The translations under genes were made by a program, and so were the position numbers. 15,377 nucleotides of DNA from Gammaproteobacteria bacterium (GTDB taxonomy: Bacteria; Pseudomonadota; Gammaproteobacteria; Eutrophobiales; Eutrophobiaceae), in NCBI GenBank assembly GCA_012270695.1, contig JAAXHV010000143.1:1-15377 (forward strand), given 5' to 3'. Under the pieces are notes generated by a model that did not search any database, was not told where the DNA came from, and saw nothing but the letters and a program-made list of their open reading frames with translations. This document shows, piece by piece, positions 7,720 through 15,130 of the stretch (positions are counted from its first letter, which is position 1; each line of letters opens with the position of its first letter).

Positions 7720-8859
7720 ATGTCTGTGAGAAACGTGAAATTTTTTTTGGGAGCGATTATTTCCCTGCTGGTATTGGCAATACAGCCGGCCTGGGCGGAA
7801 TACGGCCTGAACCTGCCGGAGGGCGTGACTCCGCTCAGCCGGAATATATACGACCTGCACATGACGATATTCTATATCTGTTGTGCGATAGCCGCGCTGG
7901 TTTTCGGGGTCATGTTCTGGTCCATTTTTCACCACAGGAAATCCCGGGGCGTACAGGCGGCGCAGTTTCACCACCACACCACGGTCGAGATAATCTGGAC
8001 CGCCATCCCGATGCTCATCCTCATCCTTATGGCCATTCCCGCCACCAAGTCCCTGATAATGATTGAGTCCACTGGAGATTCCGACCTGTCCATCAAGATA
8101 ACCGGCCATCAGTGGCGCTGGCATTATCAGTATATTGAAGAGGATTTCGGTTTTTTCAGTTCGCTGGCGCCGGAAAGCAATGCGGCCAGACAGCTTAAGT
8201 CCGGCATTGACCCCAACGGGATAGAAAACTACCTGTTGGAGGTCGATAATCCGGTCGTCGTGCCGGTCGGACAGAAAATCCGCTTTATGACCACGGCCGC
8301 GGACGTGATCCACTCCTGGTGGGTCCCGGCCCTGGGCTGGAAGCGCGATTCCATTCCCGGGTTCATCAATGAATCCTGGGCAATCATCGAAGAGGAAGGC
8401 ACTTACCGGGGACAATGCGCGGAGTTGTGCGGGCGCGACCACGCGTTCATGCCGATTGTCCTGAAGGCCGTCAGTGAAGATGAGTATTATGAGTGGGCGG
8501 AGAATATGATAGTGGCGGCAATCGATGCTGAAGCCGGCGCCGATCGCGAGTGGGCCATGGAGGAGTTAATGGAGCGCGGCGAGCAGGTTTACAGCACGTT
8601 TTGTGTTGCCTGCCACCAGGTCAACGGGCAGGGCATCCCCGGCGCCTTCAAACCCCTGGTCGGCAGTCCTGTCACCACGGGGCCGGTGGAAGGCCATATC
8701 AATACTGTAATGAACGGGGTGGCCGGCACCGCCATGGCGCCGTTCGGCATGCAATTGAATGATGTTGATATCGCTGCGGTGATCACCTACGAGCGTAATT
8801 CCTGGGGCAATGCCTCCGGGGAGGCGGTGCAGCCGGCAACGATTACCGCCAGCCGCTGA
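7720..8859 (+). CDS. coxB: Cytochrome c oxidase subunit II with fused C-terminal cytochrome c domain
   Basis: Accepts electrons from cytochrome c at the CuA centre and passes them to heme a. The protein has 379 residues. A signal peptide with likely cleavage after AWA at residue 26 is followed by two membrane helices (about 47-69 and 91-110). The periplasmic cupredoxin domain has the complete CuA ligand set: H198 (VIHSWWVP), C233, E235, C237, H241 and M244 in CAELCGRDHAFM, plus the aromatic stretch GHQWRWHYQY. A c-type heme site CVACH (295-299) with a candidate axial Met in GTAMAPFGM forms a fused cytochrome c domain, as in caa3-type or subunit II-cytc enzymes. The strong RBS GAGGAAG lies 5 nt upstream. 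Confidence 0.96.
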   Translation: MSVRNVKFFLGAIISLLVLAIQPAWAEYGLNLPEGVTPLSRNIYDLHMTIFYICCAIAALVFGVMFWSIFHHRKSRGVQAAQFHHHTTVEIIWTAIPMLILILMAIPATKSLIMIESTGDSDLSIKITGHQWRWHYQYIEEDFGFFSSLAPESNAARQLKSGIDPNGIENYLLEVDNPVVVPVGQKIRFMTTAADVIHSWWVPALGWKRDSIPGFINESWAIIEEEGTYRGQCAELCGRDHAFMPIVLKAVSEDEYYEWAENMIVAAIDAEAGADREWAMEELMERGEQVYSTFCVACHQVNGQGIPGAFKPLVGSPVTTGPVEGHINTVMNGVAGTAMAPFGMQLNDVDIAAVITYERNSWGNASGEAVQPATITASR

Positions 8860-8900
8860 CGTATTGCGGAACCAAGAACAGAGTATATGAGGGTAACAGC

Positions 8901-10502
8901 ATGAGCTACGTTGCAACACATGAACATCACCATGATGATCACGATCACAAGCCGACCGGCCTGGGACGCTGGCTTTTTTCAACCAACCATAAAGATATCG
9001 GCACCATGTACCTGGTGTTTGCCCTGATCATGTTCTTTGTGGGCGGCGCCATGGCCATGGTGGTGCGCGCGGAGTTGTTCCAGCCGGGCTTGCAGTACGT
9101 AGACCCGGAGTTTTTTAACGCCATGACCACCATGCACGCGCTGGTCATGATATTCGGCGTGATCATGCCCGCCGGCGTAGGGCTTGCAAACTGGATGGTA
9201 CCCATGATGATCGGCGCGCCGGACATGGCGCTGCCGCGTATGAACAATATGAGTTTCTGGATCCTGCCCTTCGCCTTTATCATGTTGCTGGCAACTTTCT
9301 TCATGGAGGGTGGCGCGCCGGCCGCCGGCTGGACCATGTATCCGCCCCTCGTAACCCAAATGGGGGAAGGCTTCCCGTTCCTGATTTTTACCGTGCATTT
9401 TCTGGGTGTCTCTTCCATCATGGGCGCCATCAACATCATTGCCACCGTATTCAACATGCGCGCCCCGGGCATAGGCTTTATGCAATTGCCGTTGTTCGTG
9501 TGGGCCTGGATCATTACCGCGTTCCTGCTCATCGCGGCGATGCCGGTACTGGCCGGCGCGGTGACCATGTTGTTGACGGACAAGTATTTCGGCACCAGCT
9601 TCTTCATTGCGGCCGGCGGCGGCGACCCGATCATGTTCCAGCACATTTTCTGGTTCTTCGGCCACCCGGAGGTTTATATCCTGATCCTGCCTGCGTTCGG
9701 CATCGTATCGCAGATCATTCCGACCTTTTCCCGCAAACCCCTGTTCGGTTACAAGTCCATGGTGTACGCCACCGCGGGCATTGCCTTTCTGTCGTTTTTC
9801 GTCTGGGCGCACCACATGTTTACGGTGGGCATGCCTCTGGCCGGCGAGCTGTTTTTCATGTATGCGACCATGTCCATCGCGGTGCCGACCGGGGTAAAGG
9901 TGTTCAACTGGGTTGCTACCATGTGGCGCGGCGCGATGACCTTTGAAACCCCCATGCTGTTCGCCCTGGCCTTCGTCTTCCTGTTTTCCATCGGCGGGTT
10001 TTCCGGACTGATGCTGGGAATCACCCCCGCGGACTTCCAGTACCACGACACCTATTTTGTCGTTGCCCATTTTCACTATGTGCTAGTCACCGGCGCCATC
10101 TTTGCCCTGATGGCGGGCGCTTATTTCTGGATACCTAAATGGACCGGCCACATGTATGATGAACGGCTGGGGCAAATCCATTTCTGGATTTCGGTCATCT
10201 CGGTCAACGTGCTGTTTTTCCCGCAGCACTTCCTGGGCTTGGCGGGCATGCCGCGGCGTATCCCGGATTACAGCGTGCAATTTACCGAGTGGAATATGAT
10301 TTCCAGCGTCGGCGGGTTTGTTTTCGGGATCAGCCAGTTGCTGTTTGTCTGGATTGTCATCAAGTGTATCCGCGAGGGTAAAAAGTCGGGCGAGCAGGTT
10401 TGGGAAGGCGCGCGCGGCCTGGAGTGGACCCTGCCGTCCCCGCCGCCGTTCCACACGTTTACCATCCCACCCAAAGTGGGTGCGATGGCCATACATTCAT
10501 GA
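8901..10502 (+). CDS. coxA: Cytochrome c oxidase subunit I (aa3-type)
   Basis: Catalytic heme-copper subunit reducing oxygen to water and pumping protons. It has 533 residues and about 12 membrane helices. Ligands seen: H79 and H392 for heme a, H390 for heme a3 (AHFHYV), and H255, H304, H305 for CuB. The crosslinked Tyr is Y259 and the proton-relay Glu is E257 in GHPEVY, which marks a type A oxidase. The D-channel region GAPDMALPRMNN is conserved. The N-terminus is histidine-rich (HEHHHDDHDH at residues 7-16), ahead of the first helix. GAGGG lies 7 nt before the ATG. The stop TGA overlaps an out-of-frame ATG (10499-10501) that encodes only nine residues. Confidence 0.98.
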   Translation: MSYVATHEHHHDDHDHKPTGLGRWLFSTNHKDIGTMYLVFALIMFFVGGAMAMVVRAELFQPGLQYVDPEFFNAMTTMHALVMIFGVIMPAGVGLANWMVPMMIGAPDMALPRMNNMSFWILPFAFIMLLATFFMEGGAPAAGWTMYPPLVTQMGEGFPFLIFTVHFLGVSSIMGAINIIATVFNMRAPGIGFMQLPLFVWAWIITAFLLIAAMPVLAGAVTMLLTDKYFGTSFFIAAGGGDPIMFQHIFWFFGHPEVYILILPAFGIVSQIIPTFSRKPLFGYKSMVYATAGIAFLSFFVWAHHMFTVGMPLAGELFFMYATMSIAVPTGVKVFNWVATMWRGAMTFETPMLFALAFVFLFSIGGFSGLMLGITPADFQYHDTYFVVAHFHYVLVTGAIFALMAGAYFWIPKWTGHMYDERLGQIHFWISVISVNVLFFPQHFLGLAGMPRRIPDYSVQFTEWNMISSVGGFVFGISQLLFVWIVIKCIREGKKSGEQVWEGARGLEWTLPSPPPFHTFTIPPKVGAMAIHS

Positions 10503-10511
10503 CGGCCGCAC

Positions 10512-10643
10512 GTGGACAGGGAACCTGACAGCAATGACCCCGACCTCCTTGCCCGCCGACGCAAGGCCAATGTTCGCCTTGCCCTGTTCCTGGCCCTGGT
10601 CGCGGCAGCCGTTTATTTCGGCTTCATACTGAGCCATTTATAG
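10512..10643 (+). CDS. Small single-span protein between coxA and ctaG (probable oxidase assembly protein)
   Basis: A 43-codon frame opens 9 nt after the coxA stop and ends at TAG 10641-10643, 4 nt before ctaG. It reads VDREPDSNDPDLLARRRKAN, then a hydrophobic helix of about 20 residues (22-41) ending ILSHL. GTG 10512 is the only possible start, because the frame is closed by a stop at 10500-10502. An acidic/basic N-terminal tail followed by one membrane span at this exact locus is what I recall for the 'cytochrome oxidase small assembly protein' genes of other Proteobacteria. There is no clear RBS; translation is probably coupled to coxA. Function is inferred from position and shape only. 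Confidence 0.65.
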   Translation: MDREPDSNDPDLLARRRKANVRLALFLALVAAAVYFGFILSHL

Positions 10644-10647
10644 CGCC

Positions 10648-11208
10648 ATGTCCGACAAAAACGTTAAGAAAACCGTGTACAAACTGCTTCTCGTTACGGC
10701 CGGGATGTTTGCCTTCGGCTATGCGTTGGTGCCGCTCTACCGGGTTTATTGTGACCTTACCGGGCGCGGCAGCAACCGCGCGGTGAGCGAAACCGTTGCC
10801 GGAATGAGCGAGGTTGATGACAGCCGTCTGGTGACGGTGGTCTTCGATACCAATACCAGGGATATTCCCTGGACGTTCAAGGCTGAACGGCACAAGACAA
10901 AGGTCCGTCCGGGAGAATTGTCCGAAGCGGTGTTTACGGTTGAAAACCGCTCCGCACGTACGGTAACGGGCCGCGCGATTCCCAGCGTCTCGCCGGTACA
11001 GGCAGGCGTGTATCTCAGCAAGATGGATTGTTTCTGCTTTTCCGAACAGGTCCTGGCCCCCGGGGAAAGCAGGGAGATGCAGGTAAGGTTCCTGGTCGAC
11101 GCCGATTTGCCGGAACGGTTTTCATCAATGACGCTGTCGTATACCTTTTTTGACGTCGGGGACAGGGCAGCGAGCGGCACACAAGCGGCGGAAAAAGCCG
11201 AGTCCTGA
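10648..11208 (+). CDS. ctaG: Cytochrome c oxidase assembly protein CtaG/Cox11
   Basis: Copper chaperone that delivers copper to the CuB site of subunit I. It has 186 residues: a short cytoplasmic N-terminus, one membrane helix (about 11-30), then YRVYC with C35, and a periplasmic immunoglobulin-like domain. The copper-binding CFCF motif is intact (C128, C130), followed by the family sequence SEQVLAPGE. It starts at ATG 10648, 4 nt after the preceding small gene, without a Shine-Dalgarno sequence, so translation is probably coupled. The family name overlaps with an unrelated Bacillus CtaG; this is the Cox11 type. Confidence 0.95.
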   Translation: MSDKNVKKTVYKLLLVTAGMFAFGYALVPLYRVYCDLTGRGSNRAVSETVAGMSEVDDSRLVTVVFDTNTRDIPWTFKAERHKTKVRPGELSEAVFTVENRSARTVTGRAIPSVSPVQAGVYLSKMDCFCFSEQVLAPGESREMQVRFLVDADLPERFSSMTLSYTFFDVGDRAASGTQAAEKAES

Positions 11209-11244
11209 TAATAAATGACGGTGAACTAATCTCGAGGAACACAC

Positions 11245-12159
11245 ATGTCAGATCCACAAGACACCTATTTTATCCCTGAACCCAGCAAATGGCCGGTATT
11301 GTTTTCCCTGGCCCTGTTTATCGCTTTTTGCGGCACCGCATTCATGTTTAACCAGTACCTCGCTACCGGTCAGATGCCGGGTTTCGGTTCGCACCTGTTG
11401 CTGCTGGGATTTGTCGCCGTTTTCTACATGTTTTTCGTCTGGTTCAGGGATGTGATAGATGAAAGCCTGAGCGGGGTTTACAACAAACAGGTGGATATCA
11501 GTTTCCGCTGGGGGATGGCCTGGTTCATTTTTTCGGAAGTGATGTTTTTTGCCGCGTTTTTCGGTGCCTTGTTCTATGCGCGGGTTTACTCCGTGCCCTG
11601 GCTGGGGGGAGAAGGAGCCGGCGCCGCCACCAACGAATTTCTCTGGCCGGCCTTTGAAAATGTATGGCCGCTGTTGACGACTCCGGACATGACGGTGGAT
11701 GGACTGACCAGTAAATTCACTGAAATCAAGGAGGTTATCCCGGCCTTCGACATCCCCGCGATCAATACCGTCATCCTGCTGTCCAGCGGCGCGACCGTGA
11801 CATTTGCCCACTGGGCCCTGAAAAAGAACCAGCGCGCAGGACTGTGCTGGTGGTTGTTCGCCACTGTGTTCCTGGGGTTCCTCTTTGTAATTTTACAGGC
11901 CGGCGAGTACGTTCACGCCTACCATGACCTGGGACTGACCTTGAATTCCGGCATCTACGGGTCGACGTTTTTCCTGCTGACCGGCTTCCATGGATTCCAC
12001 GTAACCATGGGCGCAACCATGCTGACGGTTATCCTGCTGCGGTCCATGAGGGGGCATTTCACTAAGGAGAACCACTTTGCATTCGAGGCGGTTGCCTGGT
12101 ACTGGCACTTCGTCGACGTGGTCTGGCTTGGCCTGTTCATTTTTGTTTACTGGTTGTAA
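11245..12159 (+). CDS. coxC: Cytochrome c oxidase subunit III
   Basis: Membrane subunit that stabilises subunit I and supports sustained proton uptake. It has 304 residues and seven predicted helices. Family blocks include FRDVIDES, WFIFSEVMFFAAFFGALFYAR (helix with the conserved Glu), the ITLLSSGATVTFAH-like INTVILLSSGATVTFAHWAL, and the end HFVDVVWLGLFIFVYWL. The loop between helices III and IV carries an extended insert typical of gammaproteobacterial forms. GAGGA at 11234-11238 is well placed 6 nt from the ATG. Confidence 0.97.
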   Translation: MSDPQDTYFIPEPSKWPVLFSLALFIAFCGTAFMFNQYLATGQMPGFGSHLLLLGFVAVFYMFFVWFRDVIDESLSGVYNKQVDISFRWGMAWFIFSEVMFFAAFFGALFYARVYSVPWLGGEGAGAATNEFLWPAFENVWPLLTTPDMTVDGLTSKFTEIKEVIPAFDIPAINTVILLSSGATVTFAHWALKKNQRAGLCWWLFATVFLGFLFVILQAGEYVHAYHDLGLTLNSGIYGSTFFLLTGFHGFHVTMGATMLTVILLRSMRGHFTKENHFAFEAVAWYWHFVDVVWLGLFIFVYWL

Positions 12160-12167
12160 AGACAGCA

Positions 12168-12229
12168 CCTGCCATCGGGCCATCAGGAAAAGGCCGCGGC
12201 CGAACAGGACGCGCTGCGCCGATGACAGG
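12168..12229. terminator. Weak long-stem inverted repeat between convergent coxC and the DUF2909 gene
   Basis: CCTGCCATCGG (12168-12178) pairs with CCGATGACAGG (12219-12229), 10 of 11 positions, across a 40-nt interior that includes GGCCGCGGCC. It lies in the 89-nt gap where transcripts from both sides must end. No T tract follows, so a Rho-independent terminator is not established. Confidence 0.2.
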
Positions 12230-12248
12230 CGACGATGAGATATGCGGG

Positions 12249-12494
12249 TTAAGGAAGACTGCCGGGCGGGGCCGACGGGTTAATGCCGTGGGGCTTGATC
12301 AGGCCGGCCGCGAAACCGATGAACAGCAGGATAAACAGGGCGATGGACAGGGCGATCCTGAGCGTAAGAGATTTTACGGTACGGTCACTTTTGCCCTTGT
12401 CCCGGATGAGGAAAATCAGGCCTGAAGCCAGGGAGATCAGGATGGCAGCCAATAGCAATACGATGGCTATTTTGAATATTGCCGGACCGCTCAT
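12249..12494 (-). CDS. DUF2909 family twin-transmembrane protein
   Basis: An 81-residue protein of unknown function with two membrane helices (about 8-30 and 45-66) separated by the charged loop RDKGKSDRTVKSLTLRIALS, the family's hallmark, and a proline-rich tail. Proteins of this type are commonly encoded between coxC and SURF1 in Gammaproteobacteria. It lies on the opposite strand to the oxidase genes, converging with coxC and diverging from SURF1. ATG is at 12492-12494; no strong RBS. Confidence 0.8.
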   Translation of the reverse strand: MSGPAIFKIAIVLLLAAILISLASGLIFLIRDKGKSDRTVKSLTLRIALSIALFILLFIGFAAGLIKPHGINPSAPPGSLP

Positions 12495-12560
12495 GTTCGT
12501 TCACTCGTGGTTGATCAGCGCCAGTATATCCTGTTTTCAGGGTTTGCGGCCGTTGTATTT

Positions 12561-12683
12561 CTGGCCAGTCCGCAGTTCTCACCAGGTGATGCGATGACAA
12601 ATCGTCAGAGCAGACGGGTTGCACGGCATAAGCCGTCCGAAAGATTGCGCCGGATTTTGATGCGCTCCGTCCTTGGAGCGCCC
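12561..12683. repeat. Structured intergenic repeat, copy B
   Basis: 12567-12627 matches 2225-2285 at 53 of 61 positions; similarity continues weakly to the GCGCC at about 12651. It shares TCACCAGGTGA (12579-12589) and the central stem, here imperfect (CAAATCGTC against GACGGGTTG). It ends with GCGCTCC-GTCCTT-GGAGCGC (12662-12681), which resembles the terminal hairpin of copy A read on the other strand. It occupies most of the 206-nt divergent gap between the DUF2909 gene and SURF1 and ends 17 nt before the annotated SURF1 start. Outside it the gap shows nothing clear. A minus-strand frame across it encodes DDLSSHHLVR, as does copy A; I consider both frames spurious. Confidence 0.8.
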
Positions 12684-12700
12684 CCCGTATCCATTGAGAA

Positions 12701-13441
12701 ATGCCGGTCAGGTTGATGCGCCTGCATTTCAATCCGGGGCTATGGCCGAGCCTGGCCGCCGCCGCATTGTTCCTGTTGTTCATCAGGCTGGGATTCTGGC
12801 AACTGGATCGGGCAGAGGAGAAGCAGGCACTGCAGACCAGCTACCACGACCATATCAACGCTGAGCCCGTTAACCTGGTAGAGGCTGTCCGGCTACGGGA
12901 CCAGGCACAGCAGATGCACTGGAGAAGATGCATACTGACGGGAAGCTATGACCCGCAGGCGACCTACCTGCTGGATAATCAGGTATTACGCGGCGTGGTG
13001 GGTTATCAGGTGTTCTCCCGCTTTGTACTGGAAGACGGCACTTCCGTACTGGTCGACCGCGGCTGGACGGCGGCCCCGGGGAGCAGGAGCGAAGCGCCGC
13101 AAATTAACACCACGGCCGCGCCTGTGACCTTGACGGGCGTTGCCAAACCTGTGCCGGTCGGCGGTATAAAGCTGGCGGACGATATTACTGAAAAAATGGG
13201 CAACAACCTGGTCCGTGTCCAACGTGTCGAGCTGGCGCAGATCGCCGCAGAAACCAACCGGACGCTGCTTCCCTATGTGGTGCGCCTGGACCCCGCGGCG
13301 CCGGGCGCGCTGACCTGGAACGGCGCTGAGCCCGGTTTCGGCAGGGAGAGGCACCTGGGTTACGCCTATCAGTGGTTTGCCTTGGCAGCCACCTTGCTGG
13401 TCATTTACCTTGTAGTGAATACGAAAAAACGGGCGGCATAG
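12701..13441 (+). CDS. SURF1-family cytochrome oxidase assembly protein
   Basis: Inner-membrane assembly factor that helps place heme a in subunit I. It has 246 residues with the family architecture: an N-terminal helix (about 14-30) running into the signature RLGFWQLDRAEEK, a large periplasmic domain with YLLDNQVLRGVVGYQVFSRF and VLVDRGW, and a C-terminal helix (about 222-240). Two starts are possible: ATG 12701, used here, or ATG 12716 (MRLHFNPGLWP), which looks more like family N-termini. Neither has a good RBS. Its upstream region is repeat copy B, and a 27-bp inverted match to that repeat lies downstream at 13494-13520. Confidence 0.92.
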   Translation: MPVRLMRLHFNPGLWPSLAAAALFLLFIRLGFWQLDRAEEKQALQTSYHDHINAEPVNLVEAVRLRDQAQQMHWRRCILTGSYDPQATYLLDNQVLRGVVGYQVFSRFVLEDGTSVLVDRGWTAAPGSRSEAPQINTTAAPVTLTGVAKPVPVGGIKLADDITEKMGNNLVRVQRVELAQIAAETNRTLLPYVVRLDPAAPGALTWNGAEPGFGRERHLGYAYQWFALAATLLVIYLVVNTKKRAA

Positions 13442-13493
13442 TGCAGAATGTATGTTAACTCATTGACAGCAAACAACTATCCGATGGCAGACA

Positions 13494-13520
13494 GCGACTT
13501 GGTGAGAAATGCGGACTAGG
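13494..13520. repeat. Partial inverted copy of the end of the intergenic repeat
   Basis: Bases 13494-13520 match the reverse complement of 12561-12587 at 23 of 27 positions; the core is TGGTGAGAA-n-TGCGGACT, also present with small changes in copy A. The similarity stops upstream of 13494, so only the end of the unit is present. The match spans the RBS region and the first four codons of the downstream gene. Confidence 0.5.
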
Positions 13521-14111
13521 CAGCAAGCGATATTGATATTGTTACTCGCGGTTTTTGCGCTGCCGCCGCTGCTGTCATGGGTCCTGTTCAATTTCACGGA
13601 CCTGGGCCGAGAATCGGGCTCCGGCGAGCATGGCACACTGGTCGTCCCGCCCAGGCCCGTACCTGACTGGACATTGGCCGGCATGCCGGATGAAACCGCA
13701 ACAGAAAAACGCTTACGCGGCAAGTGGACACTGCTCTACCTGCTGGACGGAAAATGCCAGCAAGCCTGTCTCAGAAACCTGTACAAGATGCGCCAGTTAC
13801 GGCTGGCCACAGGCAAATACGCCCAGCGCGTACAGCGTGTCGTGTTGGTTGCCGGCAATAACCGGCGCGCGCTGACGGAGGAGCAGTTGCAGGACTATCC
13901 CGGCCAACTGGTTTTGTTTCCGCAGAACATCGACGCTGACGTTCTGCAGTCCCTGTTCAAACTCACCACTGACGACAGCCCATTTCTCCAGGGGCGCCTG
14001 TACCTGGTTGATCCGCAGGGCAACATCATGATGAGCTATGCCGCGAACACCGAACCGGGCGGCATCATCAAGGATTTAAAGCGCTTACTGAAGTATTCCC
14101 GAAGCGGATGA
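13509..14111 (+). CDS. Sco-like, thioredoxin-fold membrane-anchored protein of the oxidase assembly cluster
   Basis: A 200-residue protein with one N-terminal membrane helix (about 7-28) and a periplasmic domain. WTLLYLLDGKCQQACLRNLYKM contains C83-x3-C87, the spacing used for copper binding and thiol chemistry in Sco proteins. The late segment GRLYLVDPQGNIMMSY matches the thioredoxin/Sco strand pair, but the histidine expected just before it (the third copper ligand of Sco1) is absent; the only nearby candidate is H41, before the CxxxC. It occupies the position of the uncharacterised gene between SURF1 and ctaA in Pseudomonas. A thiol reductase role for CuA cysteines or a partner chaperone is possible. 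ATG 13509 has GGTGAG just upstream. The stop overlaps the ctaA ATG (ATGA). Confidence 0.75.
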   Translation: MRTRQQAILILLLAVFALPPLLSWVLFNFTDLGRESGSGEHGTLVVPPRPVPDWTLAGMPDETATEKRLRGKWTLLYLLDGKCQQACLRNLYKMRQLRLATGKYAQRVQRVVLVAGNNRRALTEEQLQDYPGQLVLFPQNIDADVLQSLFKLTTDDSPFLQGRLYLVDPQGNIMMSYAANTEPGGIIKDLKRLLKYSRSG

Positions 14112-15094
14112 GTTACGCTGCCCGTTGCTTCCTGCCGCTCTCGATAATCTGTTTCCTGCTGGCTTTTTGCGTGGTTGGCCTGGGCGCGTACGTACGCCTG
14201 TCCGATGCCGGCCTGGGTTGCCCCGACTGGCCCGGTTGTTACGGTGAGCTGTTTGTCACGGAGGAAACACAGGCCATTGCCGCACAGCAAGCGCCGGAGA
14301 CGCGGCCGTTTAACAGGAGTAAAGCCGTGAAGGAAATGGTGCACCGGTATGCAGCCGGGATATTGGGCATTCTGGTTTTGCTGTTGACCATGCTCTCCTG
14401 GCGCCTCGGCAATAGGGAAAGGATCAGCTGCAGTTTTCTCCTTGGCCTGGTTGCAGTGCAGTCCTTGCTGGGGATGTGGACCGTGACCGAGCTGCTCAAA
14501 CCGCTCATCGTCGCCGCCCACCTGCTGGGGGGAATGCTGATATTGGGCCTGCTCTACTGGATCATACTCGGGCAATTTCCACGTAAAACCCGCGGCTCCG
14601 GGAAACTACCCCGGGTAGACAGGTTAGCGCTGGTGGGGTTGGCCGTTCTCGCCGTGCAGATATTCTCAGGCGCCTGGACCAGCGCCAATTATGCCGCGCT
14701 GGCGTGTCCGGAGTTTCCCGTCTGCCGGGACGGGTTGTGGTGGCCGGAGACGGATTTCAAGGAGGCATTTGCCCTCTGGCGTGAAGGCCGTGTCGATTAT
14801 GAGGGGGGGATACTCGATGCGCCGGCGCGCACGGCGATACACCTGACCCACCGGCTGGGTGCAGCGCTGACTTTTGTTTTTATACTGTACGTGGCGCTCT
14901 GCGCTTTTGGCCGGAGAGAACCGGCAATGCGTCTGAACGCGGTTGTCCTGCTATGTATCCTGTGCTTACAGGCGTCCCTCGGCATCGCCAACGTACTGCT
15001 GCGCTTGCCCCTGCCCGTTGCCGTGGCGCACAATACCGTTGCCGCGCTGCTGCTGTTATCATTGTTGACTTTATACCGGCAGGCACGGCTCTAG
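14108..15094 (+). CDS. ctaA: Heme A synthase (Cox15/CtaA)
   Basis: Oxidises the C8 methyl of heme O to a formyl group, making heme A for the oxidase. It has 328 residues, eight predicted helices in two four-helix halves. Heme-ligand histidines are H79 and H138 in the first half and H245/H248 and H308 in the second. Cysteine pairs C38/C44 (LGCPDWPGCYG) and C200/C206 (ACPEFPVC) lie in the periplasmic loops of both halves; two pairs are common in proteobacterial forms. The start ATG overlaps the stop of the preceding gene by ATGA. Confidence 0.96.
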   Translation: MSYAARCFLPLSIICFLLAFCVVGLGAYVRLSDAGLGCPDWPGCYGELFVTEETQAIAAQQAPETRPFNRSKAVKEMVHRYAAGILGILVLLLTMLSWRLGNRERISCSFLLGLVAVQSLLGMWTVTELLKPLIVAAHLLGGMLILGLLYWIILGQFPRKTRGSGKLPRVDRLALVGLAVLAVQIFSGAWTSANYAALACPEFPVCRDGLWWPETDFKEAFALWREGRVDYEGGILDAPARTAIHLTHRLGAALTFVFILYVALCAFGRREPAMRLNAVVLLCILCLQASLGIANVLLRLPLPVAVAHNTVAALLLLSLLTLYRQARL

Positions 15095-15130
15095 CGGAAT
15101 TGAGACTGCCTCTCCTCAGGTTTCATAAAG

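Noticed and set aside
8979..10076. 365-codon minus-strand frame opposite coxA (and a 233-codon one at 8945-9646)
   Set aside because: Composition is low-complexity His/Gly/Arg-rich, an antisense shadow of a GC-rich membrane gene; coxA is unambiguous on the plus strand.
10499..10528. ATG overlapping the coxA stop as a small ORF start
   Set aside because: It reaches a stop after nine residues; the GTG frame at 10512 encodes the plausible membrane protein instead.
13463..13468. TTGACA between SURF1 and the Sco-like gene as a promoter
   Set aside because: No -10-like sequence at 16-18 nt spacing.
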